Assembly (NCBI GenBank): GCA_903895845.1
Contig: CAITVK010000130.1
Coordinates: 1-33,787, forward strand
Reading direction: 5' to 3'
Source of the DNA: an uncultured Chitinophagaceae bacterium
GTDB taxonomy: Bacteria > Bacteroidota > Bacteroidia > Chitinophagales > Chitinophagaceae
DNA: 33,787 nt
Shown here: positions 8,034-16,337 of the stretch, one piece after another
Position numbering within the stretch: the stretch's first letter is position 1
How the letters are laid out: every line of letters starts with the position of its first letter
The notes under the pieces: generated by a model
The model's input: only the letters and a program-made list of their open reading frames with translations
The model's database searches: none
Told to the model about the DNA's origin: nothing
Made by a program: the position numbers and the translations under genes

Positions 8034-8500
8034 TTTTTTATGATATTTAATCTAAAATTAGTAACAACAAACCTAAACTTATAAGAACATTTGGGATTAG
8101 AAATTACTAAAAAGGGATTTGATAGTATTTGATTTACTGTGATTAATGAATCGGAAACAAATGATAAATACCCCATAGGATGAAAATCACATTCCCTAAC
8201 AGTAAATATATTCGTTGATATTAGTTTTTTATTTTTAAATACACTAATAGAATCCAAACCAACTTTATCTGGGATTACGGTAATGATTGAGTCAAAAATA
8301 TCAATATGAGAGTGAGCCGATGATTTTATTGTATAGCCGCTTAGGTTTCCTATACCAACTATTTTCAAGTCATTATCCAAATATAAGTAAAGCTGATTTG
8401 ATTCAAAACTCTGATCACTAGTATTTATAATCTTAACCTTTTCATTTAACGTCATTGAAAGAAAAGAAAAAAGTGAAACTATAAATAATTTTATTGCCAT
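7988..8500 (-). CDS. GldM C-terminal-domain-like secreted protein, zero-frame part (frameshifted)
   Basis: 170 residues in the zero frame, beginning with a signal peptide (MAIKLFIVSLFSFLSM, cleavage uncertain). The pattern VKIINTSDQSFESNQLYLYLDNDLK, then a Vx(P)DKxGLDSISVFKNKK segment, then FTVRECDFHPMGYLSF, resembles the C-terminal domains of the gliding/type IX secretion protein GldM. It lacks the GldM N-terminal membrane segment and periplasmic stalk, so it is an orphan domain protein rather than GldM itself. The zero frame ends soon after K156 with residues unlike the family. The expected last segment is intact in the -1 frame (7857-8033). The junction is the heptamer A AAA AAG at 8039-8033, in register with the zero frame. 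Either an indel pseudogene, a sequencing error, or slippage. Confidence 0.65.
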   Translation of the reverse strand: MAIKLFIVSLFSFLSMTLNEKVKIINTSDQSFESNQLYLYLDNDLKIVGIGNLSGYTIKSSAHSHIDIFDSIITVIPDKVGLDSISVFKNKKLISTNIFTVRECDFHPMGYLSFVSDSLITVNQILSNPFLVISNPKCSYKFRFVVTNFRLNIIKKNGEDIPPVSTISKI

Positions 8501-8551
8501 AATTTTCGTCGCTGTTTTATTCTAGTTTTGACAACATTCATTTTCTAAAAC

Positions 8552-8559
8552 CAAATATA
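8552..8559 (-). promoter_or_regulatory. Candidate -7 promoter element for the GldM-C-like gene
   Basis: TATATTTG on the minus strand matches the Bacteroidota -7 consensus TAnnTTTG, about 50 nt upstream of the ATG at 8500. No good -33 TTTG is seen at the usual spacing. Confidence 0.4.
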
Positions 8560-8612
8560 CCCCCTTCACTTCAATCTTCACTTCTTTGATAGACATGATT
8601 CCGCATGATTTG

Positions 8613-8825
8613 TCAACTTTTGAAAAATTCCCAAATCTTATTTCCCCCCAATCCCAAAACAATACCTACATTGCAGCCAAGCGAGGAAAAGGGGTTTAGG
8701 TTTTGGTAATGCGCTATTGCCACAAAACATTTTTTACCAACAAAAATTTTGCTCGTGCCGTTACAAATCAATTTTTCCCCTTTCATTTCTGGTCTCACAG
8801 GTGTAAACGCCTCGTCTCTTATCAT
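8613..8825 (-). CDS. Doubtful small hypothetical protein
   Basis: A 70-residue open frame starting MIRDEAFTPVRPEMKGEKL, with several Gly- and Cys-containing segments, no signal peptide and no family I recognise. It stands alone between the GldM-C-like gene and the 21-bp array with no clear promoter. It could be chance; it is listed because nothing overlaps it on the other strand. Confidence 0.2.
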   Translation of the reverse strand: MIRDEAFTPVRPEMKGEKLICNGTSKIFVGKKCFVAIAHYQNLNPFSSLGCNVGIVLGLGGNKIWEFFKS

Positions 8826-8880
8826 TCACAACTTCTTTTTTAATCTCTTTTTGCTGGTTTATCATCGAAATTGACTCTGT

Positions 8881-9048
8881 AAAAGACATCTTTTCTTCAA
8901 AAAAAGAGGTCTTTTAGAGGAAAAAAGAGGTCTTTTAAAAGAGAAAAGAGGTCTTTTAGCCAAAAAAAGAGGTCTTTTCTCGCAATAAAGATGTCTTTTA
9001 CAAATAAAAAGAGGTCTTTTTTCTTCTAAAAGATATCTTTTTTTGAGC
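8881..9048. repeat. 21-bp-period tandem array, 8 units, upstream of the Fn3-like gene
   Basis: Eight units of exactly 21 bp. Each is a near-palindrome AAAAGANNTCTTTT followed by seven variable bases. The central pair is CA, GG, GG, GG, GG, TG, GG, TA in order, so the last unit is a perfect palindrome. The arms are unchanged apart from the first base of unit six. The seven-base spacers differ in every unit, which is not expected if simple recent duplication made the array. A-runs and T-runs recur every 10-11 bp, which predicts intrinsically curved DNA. The array ends 67 nt before the ATG at 9116. Confidence 0.92.
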
Positions 9049-9115
9049 AAAGAATCAGGAATTGGCATTAGACAAAACAGGTTTTAAATAAATTAATCAG
9101 TAAAAAATAAATATT

Positions 9116-9751
9116 ATGAGTGCAAATAGAGCAATCACAAACTTTGAAAATGAAAATGACGATGAAATAGTTACCACCTCAAACTCTGCCATAGCGGGGC
9201 TTACGGGCAATGCAAATTTTACTTTTACCACACAATTGTCCGATGTGGTTTCGGCAGAGGCAACTTATGTTACCAAGCTTGGGCTGGTGGCAACGGGCGG
9301 AAGTACGGCGGTTACGGCAAAGGATATTGCCAAAGGGGTGTTGGAAACGAAGCTTGCAGTGTTGGCAAAGGCCGTGAACTTGCAGGCAAATGGGGATTTG
9401 GGCAAGCTGCAATCGAGCGGATTGCCTTTGGTAAAATTGCCTGTTCACAACAATATGGGCGTGCCTGCAAACTTTAGGGTTGCTCGCACAAACATTGCTG
9501 GCAATATGGAAGTGAGTGTTGATAAACCTATTTATGGCACACACGGAACCATTTTTGCTTTTTGGAAACCCTCTTTGGGGCCTACGCCTGCCAACATTAA
9601 TGATTGGTTTTTCCGTCATAGCAATGGGCTAAGTTTTACCATTACGGGGCTTACGCCCAATACGTCCTATCCTTTTGCAGCCGCCTACAAAGGCAATGAC
9701 AACGAACCGTTGGTGTGGACGGCAATCACTACAAAATCGGCGGGCGACTAG
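9116..9751 (+). CDS. Fibronectin type III-like domain protein
   Basis: A 211-residue protein without a signal peptide or membrane segment. The N-terminal part (ANSxIAxLTGNANF-like: SAIAGLTGNANFTFTTQLSD) and the Ala-rich helical region after it recall a widespread Bacteroidota family of short proteins with a C-terminal Fn3-like domain. The Fn3 signal is the end, SFTITGLTPNTSYPFAAAY followed by a short strand and TAITTKS. The function of the family is not known to me. It is a single-gene unit with a 21-bp array upstream and a strong terminator downstream. Confidence 0.75.
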   Translation: MSANRAITNFENENDDEIVTTSNSAIAGLTGNANFTFTTQLSDVVSAEATYVTKLGLVATGGSTAVTAKDIAKGVLETKLAVLAKAVNLQANGDLGKLQSSGLPLVKLPVHNNMGVPANFRVARTNIAGNMEVSVDKPIYGTHGTIFAFWKPSLGPTPANINDWFFRHSNGLSFTITGLTPNTSYPFAAAYKGNDNEPLVWTAITTKSAGD

Positions 9752-9755
9752 AGCT

Positions 9756-9790
9756 GAGATATGAGTTATGAGATATTAGTTATGAGTTGA
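9756..9790. repeat. ATGAGTTATGAGATAT-type direct repeats
   Basis: Short direct repeats of ATATGAGTTATGAG and TTAGTTATGAGTTG right after the stop codon at 9751. They resemble the runs at 7716-7746 and 27421-27442. Confidence 0.5.
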
Positions 9791-9834
9791 AGAGGAAATA
9801 AAGTGCAAAAACTTTATTTCCTCTTTTCTTTTTT
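9791..9834 (+). terminator. Intrinsic terminator after the Fn3-like gene
   Basis: AGAGGAAATAAAGT (9791-9804) pairs perfectly with ACTTTATTTCCTCT (9811-9824) across a six-base loop, followed by TTTCTTTTTT. It would end the transcript 40 nt after the stop at 9751. Confidence 0.88.
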
Positions 9835-9968
9835 GTGCTGCTTTGAGCCTTAGTGCGTTTGTGGCGAAAGAAGAATGGACTAAAAGAATGCTGTGAAGGC
9901 GTGTTTTACAAATGGTTACTCTTTGGGCTTGTGCTACAACTATTGCTTTCAGTACAATTACTCTTTTT

Positions 9969-11039
9969 TTAGATGCGTTTGGCTCTTTCGTATTGCACAG
10001 GCCATTCCATTTCATGATAGCCAAGGTCATTGGCTGCGTGTAATGCAAAATATGGGTTGCGTAATGTTTCCCTAGCCATCAAAATCAAATCTGCCTGCCC
10101 CGTTGCAATGATTGTTTCGGCTTGGGCTGCTTGCGTAATAATGCCAACTGCACCAGTAAGTATTCCTACTTCTTGTCTTATCCGTTGCGAAAACTTCACT
10201 TGATAGGATGGTCCGGTAGGTATTTTGGCGTTGGATACATTACCGCCTGTTGAGCAGTCTATCAAATCTACACCTCTTACTTTTAATAGTGCAGATAGTG
10301 CAACAGATTCATCTTCTGTCCAACCGCCCTCAGTCCAGTCAGTTGCAGAAATCCTGACAAACAAAGGCAACTGCTCGGGCCATACACTCTTGATGGCATC
10401 TGTCACCTGAAGTAGCAAACGAACTCTGTTTTCAAAGCTACCTCCGTATTCGTCTGTACGCTGATTACTTAGTGGAGAAAGAAATTCGTGTATCAGATAG
10501 CCATGTGCGGCATGAATCTCAATAATGCTGAATCCCGCAGTATAAGCGCGGACAGCAGCTGCTTTGAAATCGGTTATTATCTCGGTTATCTGTTGTTTGG
10601 TGAGTTCTTTTGGCATCCCATATTTATCATTGAAAGGAATTGCACTTGGTGCTACAGGTTGCCAACCACCTTCGCTTTCGGGCACTAGTACATTGCCATT
10701 CCAAGGACTACTCACACTTGCTTTTCGCCCGGCATGTGCTAGTTGAATGGCAAGTTTAGAACCTTGTGCCTTCACAAATTTGGCAATGCGATGCAGTTCA
10801 TCCACGTGTTCATCTTTCCAGATACCAAGGTCGCTCGGAGTAATCCTTCCTTCTGCTACTACCGCTGCTGCCTCCATAATAATAAGCCCTGCACCACCAA
10901 TTGCACGACTTCCAATATGCACAAAATGCCAATCATTGGCAAAACCATCTACCGATGAATATTGACACATAGGCGATACCGCCAATCTGTTTTTTATTGT
11001 AATACCTTTTATAACGAGGGGACTGAATAACTGTGGCAT
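9969..11039 (-). CDS. namA: NADH:flavin oxidoreductase, Old Yellow Enzyme family (YqjM/NamA class)
   Basis: FMN-dependent ene-reductase, cytoplasmic, that reduces activated C=C bonds with NAD(P)H. The start is placed at the ATG at 11039 (MPQLFSPLVIKGITIKNR), which aligns with the normal family N-terminus. The longer frame opens with TTG at 11066 and adds nine unconserved residues. Length 356 fits. Thermophilic-like/YqjM hallmarks are visible: Cys25 and Tyr27 in SPMCQYSS, and His176, His179 and Tyr181 in IEIHAAHGYLIHEF. Next come SNQRTDEYGGSFENR and the FMN phosphate segment DLILMARETLRNPYFALHAA. It lies alone, 294 bp downstream of the TPR kinase gene on the same strand. The physiological substrate cannot be told. 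Confidence 0.93.
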   Translation of the reverse strand: MPQLFSPLVIKGITIKNRLAVSPMCQYSSVDGFANDWHFVHIGSRAIGGAGLIIMEAAAVVAEGRITPSDLGIWKDEHVDELHRIAKFVKAQGSKLAIQLAHAGRKASVSSPWNGNVLVPESEGGWQPVAPSAIPFNDKYGMPKELTKQQITEIITDFKAAAVRAYTAGFSIIEIHAAHGYLIHEFLSPLSNQRTDEYGGSFENRVRLLLQVTDAIKSVWPEQLPLFVRISATDWTEGGWTEDESVALSALLKVRGVDLIDCSTGGNVSNAKIPTGPSYQVKFSQRIRQEVGILTGAVGIITQAAQAETIIATGQADLILMARETLRNPYFALHAANDLGYHEMEWPVQYERAKRI

Positions 11040-11333
11040 TGTAAATAGATTTAATAATTGCTGCAAGGTATTGTAAACCTTTACACAAAAACTGATAAAC
11101 CCCTAAATGATTTATTTAGTTTACTATAAAACCATTAGATAGTAGGTTCTATGAATTATTTTCTTTCTGCGAAATTGCAGCTAACTGGTTCTTGACAGAT
11201 TAATAAGCTCCCGCTGTTGGTGTTACAGACTCCGCGAAAAGCCCTTTTTAACTTCATTTATTACCTTACAGCTTATCCGCAGCCTGTTATTGCTGGCTTT
11301 GATATGATTGATTATTTTGTGCTGTCTGATAAT

Positions 11334-13289
11334 TTATGAAATCTTGGCAGGTAATGTAAACCAAAATCTAGCTCCCTCACCTTCCTTGCTTTCCACGCCA
11401 ATAGTACCGTTGTTCTTCTCCACAAAATCTTTACACAATATCAATCCAAGCCCAGTGCCACTCTCTCTGTTGGTGCCTAACGTAGTAAAACGTTCCTTCT
11501 TTTTAAACACTTTTTGAATATTCTCTTCAGAAATTCCCATGCCATTGTCGGTTACATTTATCTCAATCTTATTGTCTAGTTGCTTTGCCGATAGAATTAC
11601 CTTCTTGTTTTGATCGCAGTACTTAATTGCATTGGCAACAAGATTCCTTAGTACAAGATCTATCATGTTTTTGTCGGCATGAACCACCATATCAGGCGAA
11701 ATCTCGTTCAATAGTTCAATTTGTTTGTCGCTCGCCTGTTTTTCAAATAGTTGCAACTGTGTTTGAACAAGAGGATATAATTCAAAATTCTTACGTACAA
11801 TATGTGTCCCTTTTAATTGTGCATTCGACCAGAACAATAAGTTTTCCACCAGCTCCAATGTAGTTGTTACACCCTTAACCAACGCCGGAATAATTGTCTG
11901 GAACTTTTCCTGCGACAGATTTCCGGCGGCCAATAGTCCAAGAATTGCTTTTAAATTCTTTAGCGGACTGCGTAAGTCATGCGAGATAATGGCGAGCAAC
12001 CTGTCTTTCAAGTTATTCAGTTCCTCAATATCTTCTGATTGTTTTTTTATCTGCAGATTATTGGCAACTAATGCTTCATTTTGGCATAAAATCTCTTGTT
12101 GCTTTTTATTTATTTCCTCATTAGCTAATTGCAACTTGGCATTTGTTTGTTTTAATTTGTTTCTGGAATAAAACACAAACCCTGCAAAGGCAGAAACAAG
12201 TAAGAGTGTTCCAAATATGATGTCTGACACTAACTCTTGCCGCTTTAGCTCAGACTCTTTTCGTCTTTTTTCTGCTTTCAAAACAGCCAAATCTTGTTTG
12301 CTTCTATTATTTTCGAAAGTCTGTACAATGTCGTTATTGGTTGCAGACTGAATACTATCGTTCGTTACAATAAAGAGGTTCTTGAACTTCAATGCCTCAG
12401 CATAATTGCCTTTCTTTTCTAATATCTTGCTCAGAATGTTATAGGCATCGATTAGATTCTCCCTAATTTTAGTTTCTTCTGCCACTGCTAGTCCCTTTTT
12501 TACATAAAGTTCTGCATTGGATAAATCATTCAGTGATAGATAAATTTTTGCGAGTACCAGATATTCCGCTGCAATAGCATACTGGTCATTAATTTGTATT
12601 GAAAGGGTCATCGCCTTGCCAATATATTCCTTAGAAAGGGAAAATTGTTTCTTGAGATAATAGGACTCCGCATAATTTGTTAGAATATAGTCTAAGAGAT
12701 AATTGTTATTGCTTTTACTCAGCACAATTGCTTTGTCTAGATAGAAGATAGCGCTGTCAGGATTACCGGATTTAAATAAGGCATCGGATAAAAAGACCTC
12801 TGCCCTGCATAAGTTGACGGATTGGTTCAGCATCGAAAAATACTTAACTGCCTCCTTGTTATAATCAACTGCCAATGGAAAATTTCCAACATCCGTATAG
12901 CATCCACCCAAGTTCAGCTTAATGCGCGCCAACGCCTCAATATCATGTATGTTGCTTGCAATCCTGAAACTTTCGTTGAAGTTGGAAATGGCTTTTGCTA
13001 TGTCACCAATCTGTTCATACCCCTGACCAATCAGGTCTAGTACTTCTGCTTCCCGTTTGTCATCATCTATTTTTTGCGCTAGCTTGAGGGCAATCATGCC
13101 ATAGCTGATTGTCTTTTCGGGTTCTGCATCTCGGTAAAAAGCAGAGACTGCCAAAAGGATATCTATCTTGCAAGTATCGATTTTACATTTGGAATAAACG
13201 GCAAGAAGACTGTCAATTTTTTTCGTTTGAGAAAAACATAGACTTATATGAAGTGCTGCCAATAATGTAATAATAATAAGTCTCTTCAT
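11334..13289 (-). CDS. TPR-containing membrane histidine kinase
   Basis: Sensor kinase of 651 residues from the ATG at 13289, chosen because it begins a signal peptide (MKRLIIITLLAALHISLCFS); an in-frame ATG at 13322 would add 11 charged residues. The periplasmic part (about 40-310) is made of TPR repeats such as EAEVLDLIGQGYEQIGDIAK. One membrane helix follows (about 356-375, DIIFGTLLLVSAFAGFVFYS), then a coiled coil. The HisKA H-box is AIISHDLRSPLKNL with phospho-acceptor His437. The HATPase domain has N-box NLVANAIKYCDQ, G1 DNGMGISEENI and G2 GTGLGLILC. There is no receiver domain and no response regulator next to it, so its partner is elsewhere. This periplasmic-TPR architecture is common in Bacteroidota. 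It is divergent from the barrel receptor gene at 13705. Confidence 0.92.
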   Translation of the reverse strand: MKRLIIITLLAALHISLCFSQTKKIDSLLAVYSKCKIDTCKIDILLAVSAFYRDAEPEKTISYGMIALKLAQKIDDDKREAEVLDLIGQGYEQIGDIAKAISNFNESFRIASNIHDIEALARIKLNLGGCYTDVGNFPLAVDYNKEAVKYFSMLNQSVNLCRAEVFLSDALFKSGNPDSAIFYLDKAIVLSKSNNNYLLDYILTNYAESYYLKKQFSLSKEYIGKAMTLSIQINDQYAIAAEYLVLAKIYLSLNDLSNAELYVKKGLAVAEETKIRENLIDAYNILSKILEKKGNYAEALKFKNLFIVTNDSIQSATNNDIVQTFENNRSKQDLAVLKAEKRRKESELKRQELVSDIIFGTLLLVSAFAGFVFYSRNKLKQTNAKLQLANEEINKKQQEILCQNEALVANNLQIKKQSEDIEELNNLKDRLLAIISHDLRSPLKNLKAILGLLAAGNLSQEKFQTIIPALVKGVTTTLELVENLLFWSNAQLKGTHIVRKNFELYPLVQTQLQLFEKQASDKQIELLNEISPDMVVHADKNMIDLVLRNLVANAIKYCDQNKKVILSAKQLDNKIEINVTDNGMGISEENIQKVFKKKERFTTLGTNRESGTGLGLILCKDFVEKNNGTIGVESKEGEGARFWFTLPAKIS

Positions 13290-13322
13290 TAACCCCTTTT
13301 CAATACGTTTAAGTGCATTCAT

Positions 13323-13704
13323 TTCTTAAATGAATGGCGGTAATTTTCCATGTTCTTGAAAACCGGAATGTTTAAAACAAACCAATCATGCTTTTGTAGT
13401 GGGGGAGTAGGGGTGTTGTGTAAAGCAAATAATCGTCCATTAAACTCGTTATTCTGATAGGCTAAATGGGCCACTCAGTATTTAATATGTGTTTCAAAAG
13501 TGGGCAAAGATAAGTGACAGTACTAATTTAAGCAACCCTTATTTGGGGGTACAGATTGTTCTGAAATTCTGTCTTTTGTGATAGGGGGGATATTCGGAAT
13601 ACTGGAGTTCTTTATTGATTAAGGAACAACAGGTATTGATTAACCTAAAATTATTCTATGTACATCAACTAGGCTAATATATTTGCCGCCTAATTATTAT
13701 ATAC
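13323..13704. other. Divergent intergenic region, 382 bp
   Basis: Separates the TPR kinase (minus) from the outer-membrane receptor (plus). Apart from the promoter candidate at 13678-13685 I see G-runs and A/T-rich DNA but no gene, repeat array or clear hairpin. A promoter for the kinase should lie here but is not obvious. Confidence 0.5.
13678..13685 (+). promoter_or_regulatory. Candidate -7 promoter element for the barrel receptor gene
   Basis: TATATTTG matches TAnnTTTG and lies 19 nt before the ATG at 13705, giving a short leader of about 13 nt. The -33 region is not convincing. Confidence 0.5.
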
Positions 13705-16179
13705 ATGCTTTCGTCAAGCAAACAATTCTTATTGTTTTCTATTTTATCAATCTTGATTCCGTTTATTTCATTAGCTCAATCGGCAACTGTTTCTGGCGAG
13801 GTGAGGGATAGCGCATTGAAGCAGGGTATTGAATTAGCAACTATTTCACTGATTAATCAGAGTGGAAAAGTGGCTGCAATAACCACTTCCGATAAAACTG
13901 GCAAGTTCTCACTTGCTATTAATAGTGAGGGGGTTTATACAGTAGCAGTAGAATTTTTGGGATATAAAAAGAAGGTGTTTGCAAATGTGTTGATTCAGAA
14001 AAAGGCTGCTTTGGGAGTGATTGTGCTACAACCATTTGGAAATAACCTGCAAGAAGTAACCGTTACAGGACAAAGTAATGGCTTGAAGATAAAGAATGAC
14101 AGGCAAGTATTTAAAGCCAGTCAGTTTGACAACGCAAAGGGAGGTACAGCAATAGACCTGATTAAAAACTTGCCTTCGGTAGCTGTAAATGCCCAAGGGG
14201 GTGTTACGCTTCGTGGTTCGGATAATTTTTTGGTACTGATAAATGGTAAACCAACGTTAGTGGATGGCAACACAATTTTATCTCAAATGCCGGCAGGTAG
14301 TGTAGAAAACATTGAGGTAATAACAACGCCTTCTGCCCGCTTCGATCCTGATGGAAAAGCAGGTATCATCAACATCATCACCAAAAAAGGTACAGACGAT
14401 GGTTGGTTGTTCATTGCCAATGTTACAGATGGGTTACCTAGTTTGCATACCTATGATAATGGTCGTACCCCAAGTAGATATAGTGCGGATGTTACGGTTG
14501 GGTATAAGAAAAACAAGTGGGATTTAAGTGCCAATGCCAATTACTTACGCAATGATGTGGCAGGTTATCGCGAAGGGAATGCATATACCGTTGCCCCCGG
14601 TGATTTCACTATCCCTACACAAACGAATTTCCCTTCTACAGGTGAACGTAGTTTCAAACGGTACAACTATGGGATAAGATTGGCAGTTACCTATAGTGCC
14701 AGCAAAAACGATACTTGGTCGGCAGGTTTCTATGAAGGTTTCAAACATCAGGATAGAGAAGCGGATTTAAATTACAATGTTTTCAGAACCTTAGCAGGTT
14801 CATCTGCCATCATCAGTCAGAACAATTATTACAATGCCAACAACCAAAAAAGGGAAGGAACTTTTACTTTAGGAAACCTAGATTATACACACACTTTTAA
14901 AGATAAAAGTAGCATCACCGCTTCTTTTCTTTATGAAGGGGCCGACTTGCATGGTGGGACAACCAATAATAATTTAGTGTCAAAAGCATCAAATGATACA
15001 ATTCAAATTACAAGAACCATCTATAAAAATCCATTGAGTGGCTACAGGGCTAAACTAGATTATGCCCGCAAATGGGGTATTGGTACGTTGGAAGCAGGTT
15101 ATCAGTATCGGTTTGATGGGCAAAATGGAAACTTTGATTATGATACATTGAATTTAATTACGAAGAAGCTATTACCCGATGCTGACTTTACAAGTGCTGT
15201 AAAAGTCAATAATATTATTCATTCTATCTATACCCAATATAGTGTGCAGCAATCGAAATGGTACTACAGTGGGGGACTCCGGTATGAATATTCTGACAGG
15301 AAACTATGGTTTGGCGATTCAATACAACCTGAATTGACGCTGAATGATTTATTTCCTTCGTTGCAAGTACGCTATACAGCCCCTAATATGTGGAAGTGGA
15401 AAGCGGGTATCAGCAGGAGGGTAAAGCGTACGACCAATACTGAATTGAACCCATTTCCTGAGCGCGAACACTCTGAGACATTGGAAAAAGGAGATCCAAA
15501 ATTGTTGCCAGAATATGTCACCCTTGCAGAGTTGGGAACCGAAAAGACATTTAGAACAGGAACCTGGTATGCAACAGCATATTATCAGCATACGGCAAAC
15601 ATTATTCAACGGTTGAATAGTGTGTATGCAGACACAATCCTAAACAGAATTTATACCAATGCAACGGAAGCTGTGCAATATGGTGTGGAAACAGGACTAA
15701 CACTGAACCCAACCAAGTGGTGGCAGTTTCTGGCAGGGATAAATGTATTTGAATCACATTTAAGCGGTACCATCTTTAATGGGGAGGTAGCAGTTGATAA
15801 GAGTAAGGTTGCCTACACCTGGAATACAACCCAAACTTTTAAACTGCCCGCAAAGTGGACGGTGCAATTGAGTGTTTCTTATTTGTCGTTACGTCCTACT
15901 GCGCAAGGTGAAGATGGTGCGTTTCTTTCACCCAATCTATCTATCAAGAAAACAACAACTAATAATGCTTGGACCTTCCAAGCGCAATGGTTGAATATGG
16001 ATGCAGGTTTAGGCATTTCAAATATTCAACGCATTACTACTTCTGGCAGGTATTTTTATACAACCACCAACTACATAGTTGAACCGGATGTACTTCAATT
16101 AGGTATCAGCTACAACTTCAATAAGAAAAACAAAAAAGTAAAATTACCTACAAGCGAAATAGGGGAGAGGGAGTTTTAA
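13705..16179 (+). CDS. Outer-membrane beta-barrel receptor (TonB-receptor-like)
   Basis: An 824-residue outer-membrane protein. A signal peptide comes first (residues 1-24, ending SLAQ). A CarboxypepD_reg-like beta-sandwich follows at about 27-115 (SGEVRDSALKQGIELATISL). Then a plug-like region at about 120-230 (LQEVTVTGQS, then AIDLIKNLPSVAVNAQGGVTLRG, VLINGKPT, SARFDPDGKAGIINIITKKG). The rest is a long barrel rich in alternating aromatic strands (the OMP_b-brl_3 type). It resembles TonB-dependent transporters but has no SusD partner and no recognisable TonB box, so whether it imports anything is open. It may be controlled by the divergent kinase, but only position suggests that. Confidence 0.88.
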   Translation: MLSSSKQFLLFSILSILIPFISLAQSATVSGEVRDSALKQGIELATISLINQSGKVAAITTSDKTGKFSLAINSEGVYTVAVEFLGYKKKVFANVLIQKKAALGVIVLQPFGNNLQEVTVTGQSNGLKIKNDRQVFKASQFDNAKGGTAIDLIKNLPSVAVNAQGGVTLRGSDNFLVLINGKPTLVDGNTILSQMPAGSVENIEVITTPSARFDPDGKAGIINIITKKGTDDGWLFIANVTDGLPSLHTYDNGRTPSRYSADVTVGYKKNKWDLSANANYLRNDVAGYREGNAYTVAPGDFTIPTQTNFPSTGERSFKRYNYGIRLAVTYSASKNDTWSAGFYEGFKHQDREADLNYNVFRTLAGSSAIISQNNYYNANNQKREGTFTLGNLDYTHTFKDKSSITASFLYEGADLHGGTTNNNLVSKASNDTIQITRTIYKNPLSGYRAKLDYARKWGIGTLEAGYQYRFDGQNGNFDYDTLNLITKKLLPDADFTSAVKVNNIIHSIYTQYSVQQSKWYYSGGLRYEYSDRKLWFGDSIQPELTLNDLFPSLQVRYTAPNMWKWKAGISRRVKRTTNTELNPFPEREHSETLEKGDPKLLPEYVTLAELGTEKTFRTGTWYATAYYQHTANIIQRLNSVYADTILNRIYTNATEAVQYGVETGLTLNPTKWWQFLAGINVFESHLSGTIFNGEVAVDKSKVAYTWNTTQTFKLPAKWTVQLSVSYLSLRPTAQGEDGAFLSPNLSIKKTTTNNAWTFQAQWLNMDAGLGISNIQRITTSGRYFYTTTNYIVEPDVLQLGISYNFNKKNKKVKLPTSEIGEREF

Positions 16180-16264
16180 AGAAATTGAAGCCAAGGTTTA
16201 TGAGTTTAAAAATTAGCGAAAAACCAATTCGTCTCGCTTGCCAAGTAAATGGTTTCAGCAGTAA

Positions 16265-16337
16265 AAGGATACTTCTTTTTGAGATAAGTATCCTTACCTG
16301 AGCAAAAAGGTTACTTATCCTTGAAGAAAGTATCCTG
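16265..16337. repeat. 21-bp-period array of alternating inverted 10-mers, 4 units
   Basis: AAGGATACTT (16265), AAGTATCCTT (16286), AAGGTTACTT (16307) and AAGTATCCTG (16328) begin exactly 21 bp apart. The second is the exact reverse complement of the first, and the fourth matches the inverse of the third with few mismatches, so orientation alternates. The 11-bp spacers are unrelated in sequence. A weaker fifth unit near 16347 is out of phase by two bases. The same period and A-rich/T-rich arm layout are seen at 761-949 and 8881-9048 with different sequences. Confidence 0.75.

Noticed and set aside
8881-9048. CRISPR-like repeat-spacer array
   Set aside because: Repeat of 14 bp and spacers of 7 bp are far below CRISPR sizes, and no cas gene is in the window.
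8862-9068. Minus-strand frame rich in KRPLF repeats over the second array
   Set aside because: Same arithmetic cause. The variable part tracks the spacers with no codon-level constraint.
9776-10048. Minus-strand frame of 90 residues at the 3' end of the reductase gene
   Set aside because: It overlaps the reductase coding region and the plus-strand terminator, and its translation is basic with no recognisable domain.
11040-11066. TTG start adding nine residues to the OYE reductase
   Set aside because: The ATG at 11039 gives the family-typical N-terminus. The added residues are unconserved, and the TTG lies in a possible TACCTTG promoter box.
11040-11333. Possible small RNA or gene in the 294-bp gap between the TPR kinase and the reductase
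   Set aside because: Only short weak pairings (CAGC with GCTG) and no convincing frame or terminator were seen.
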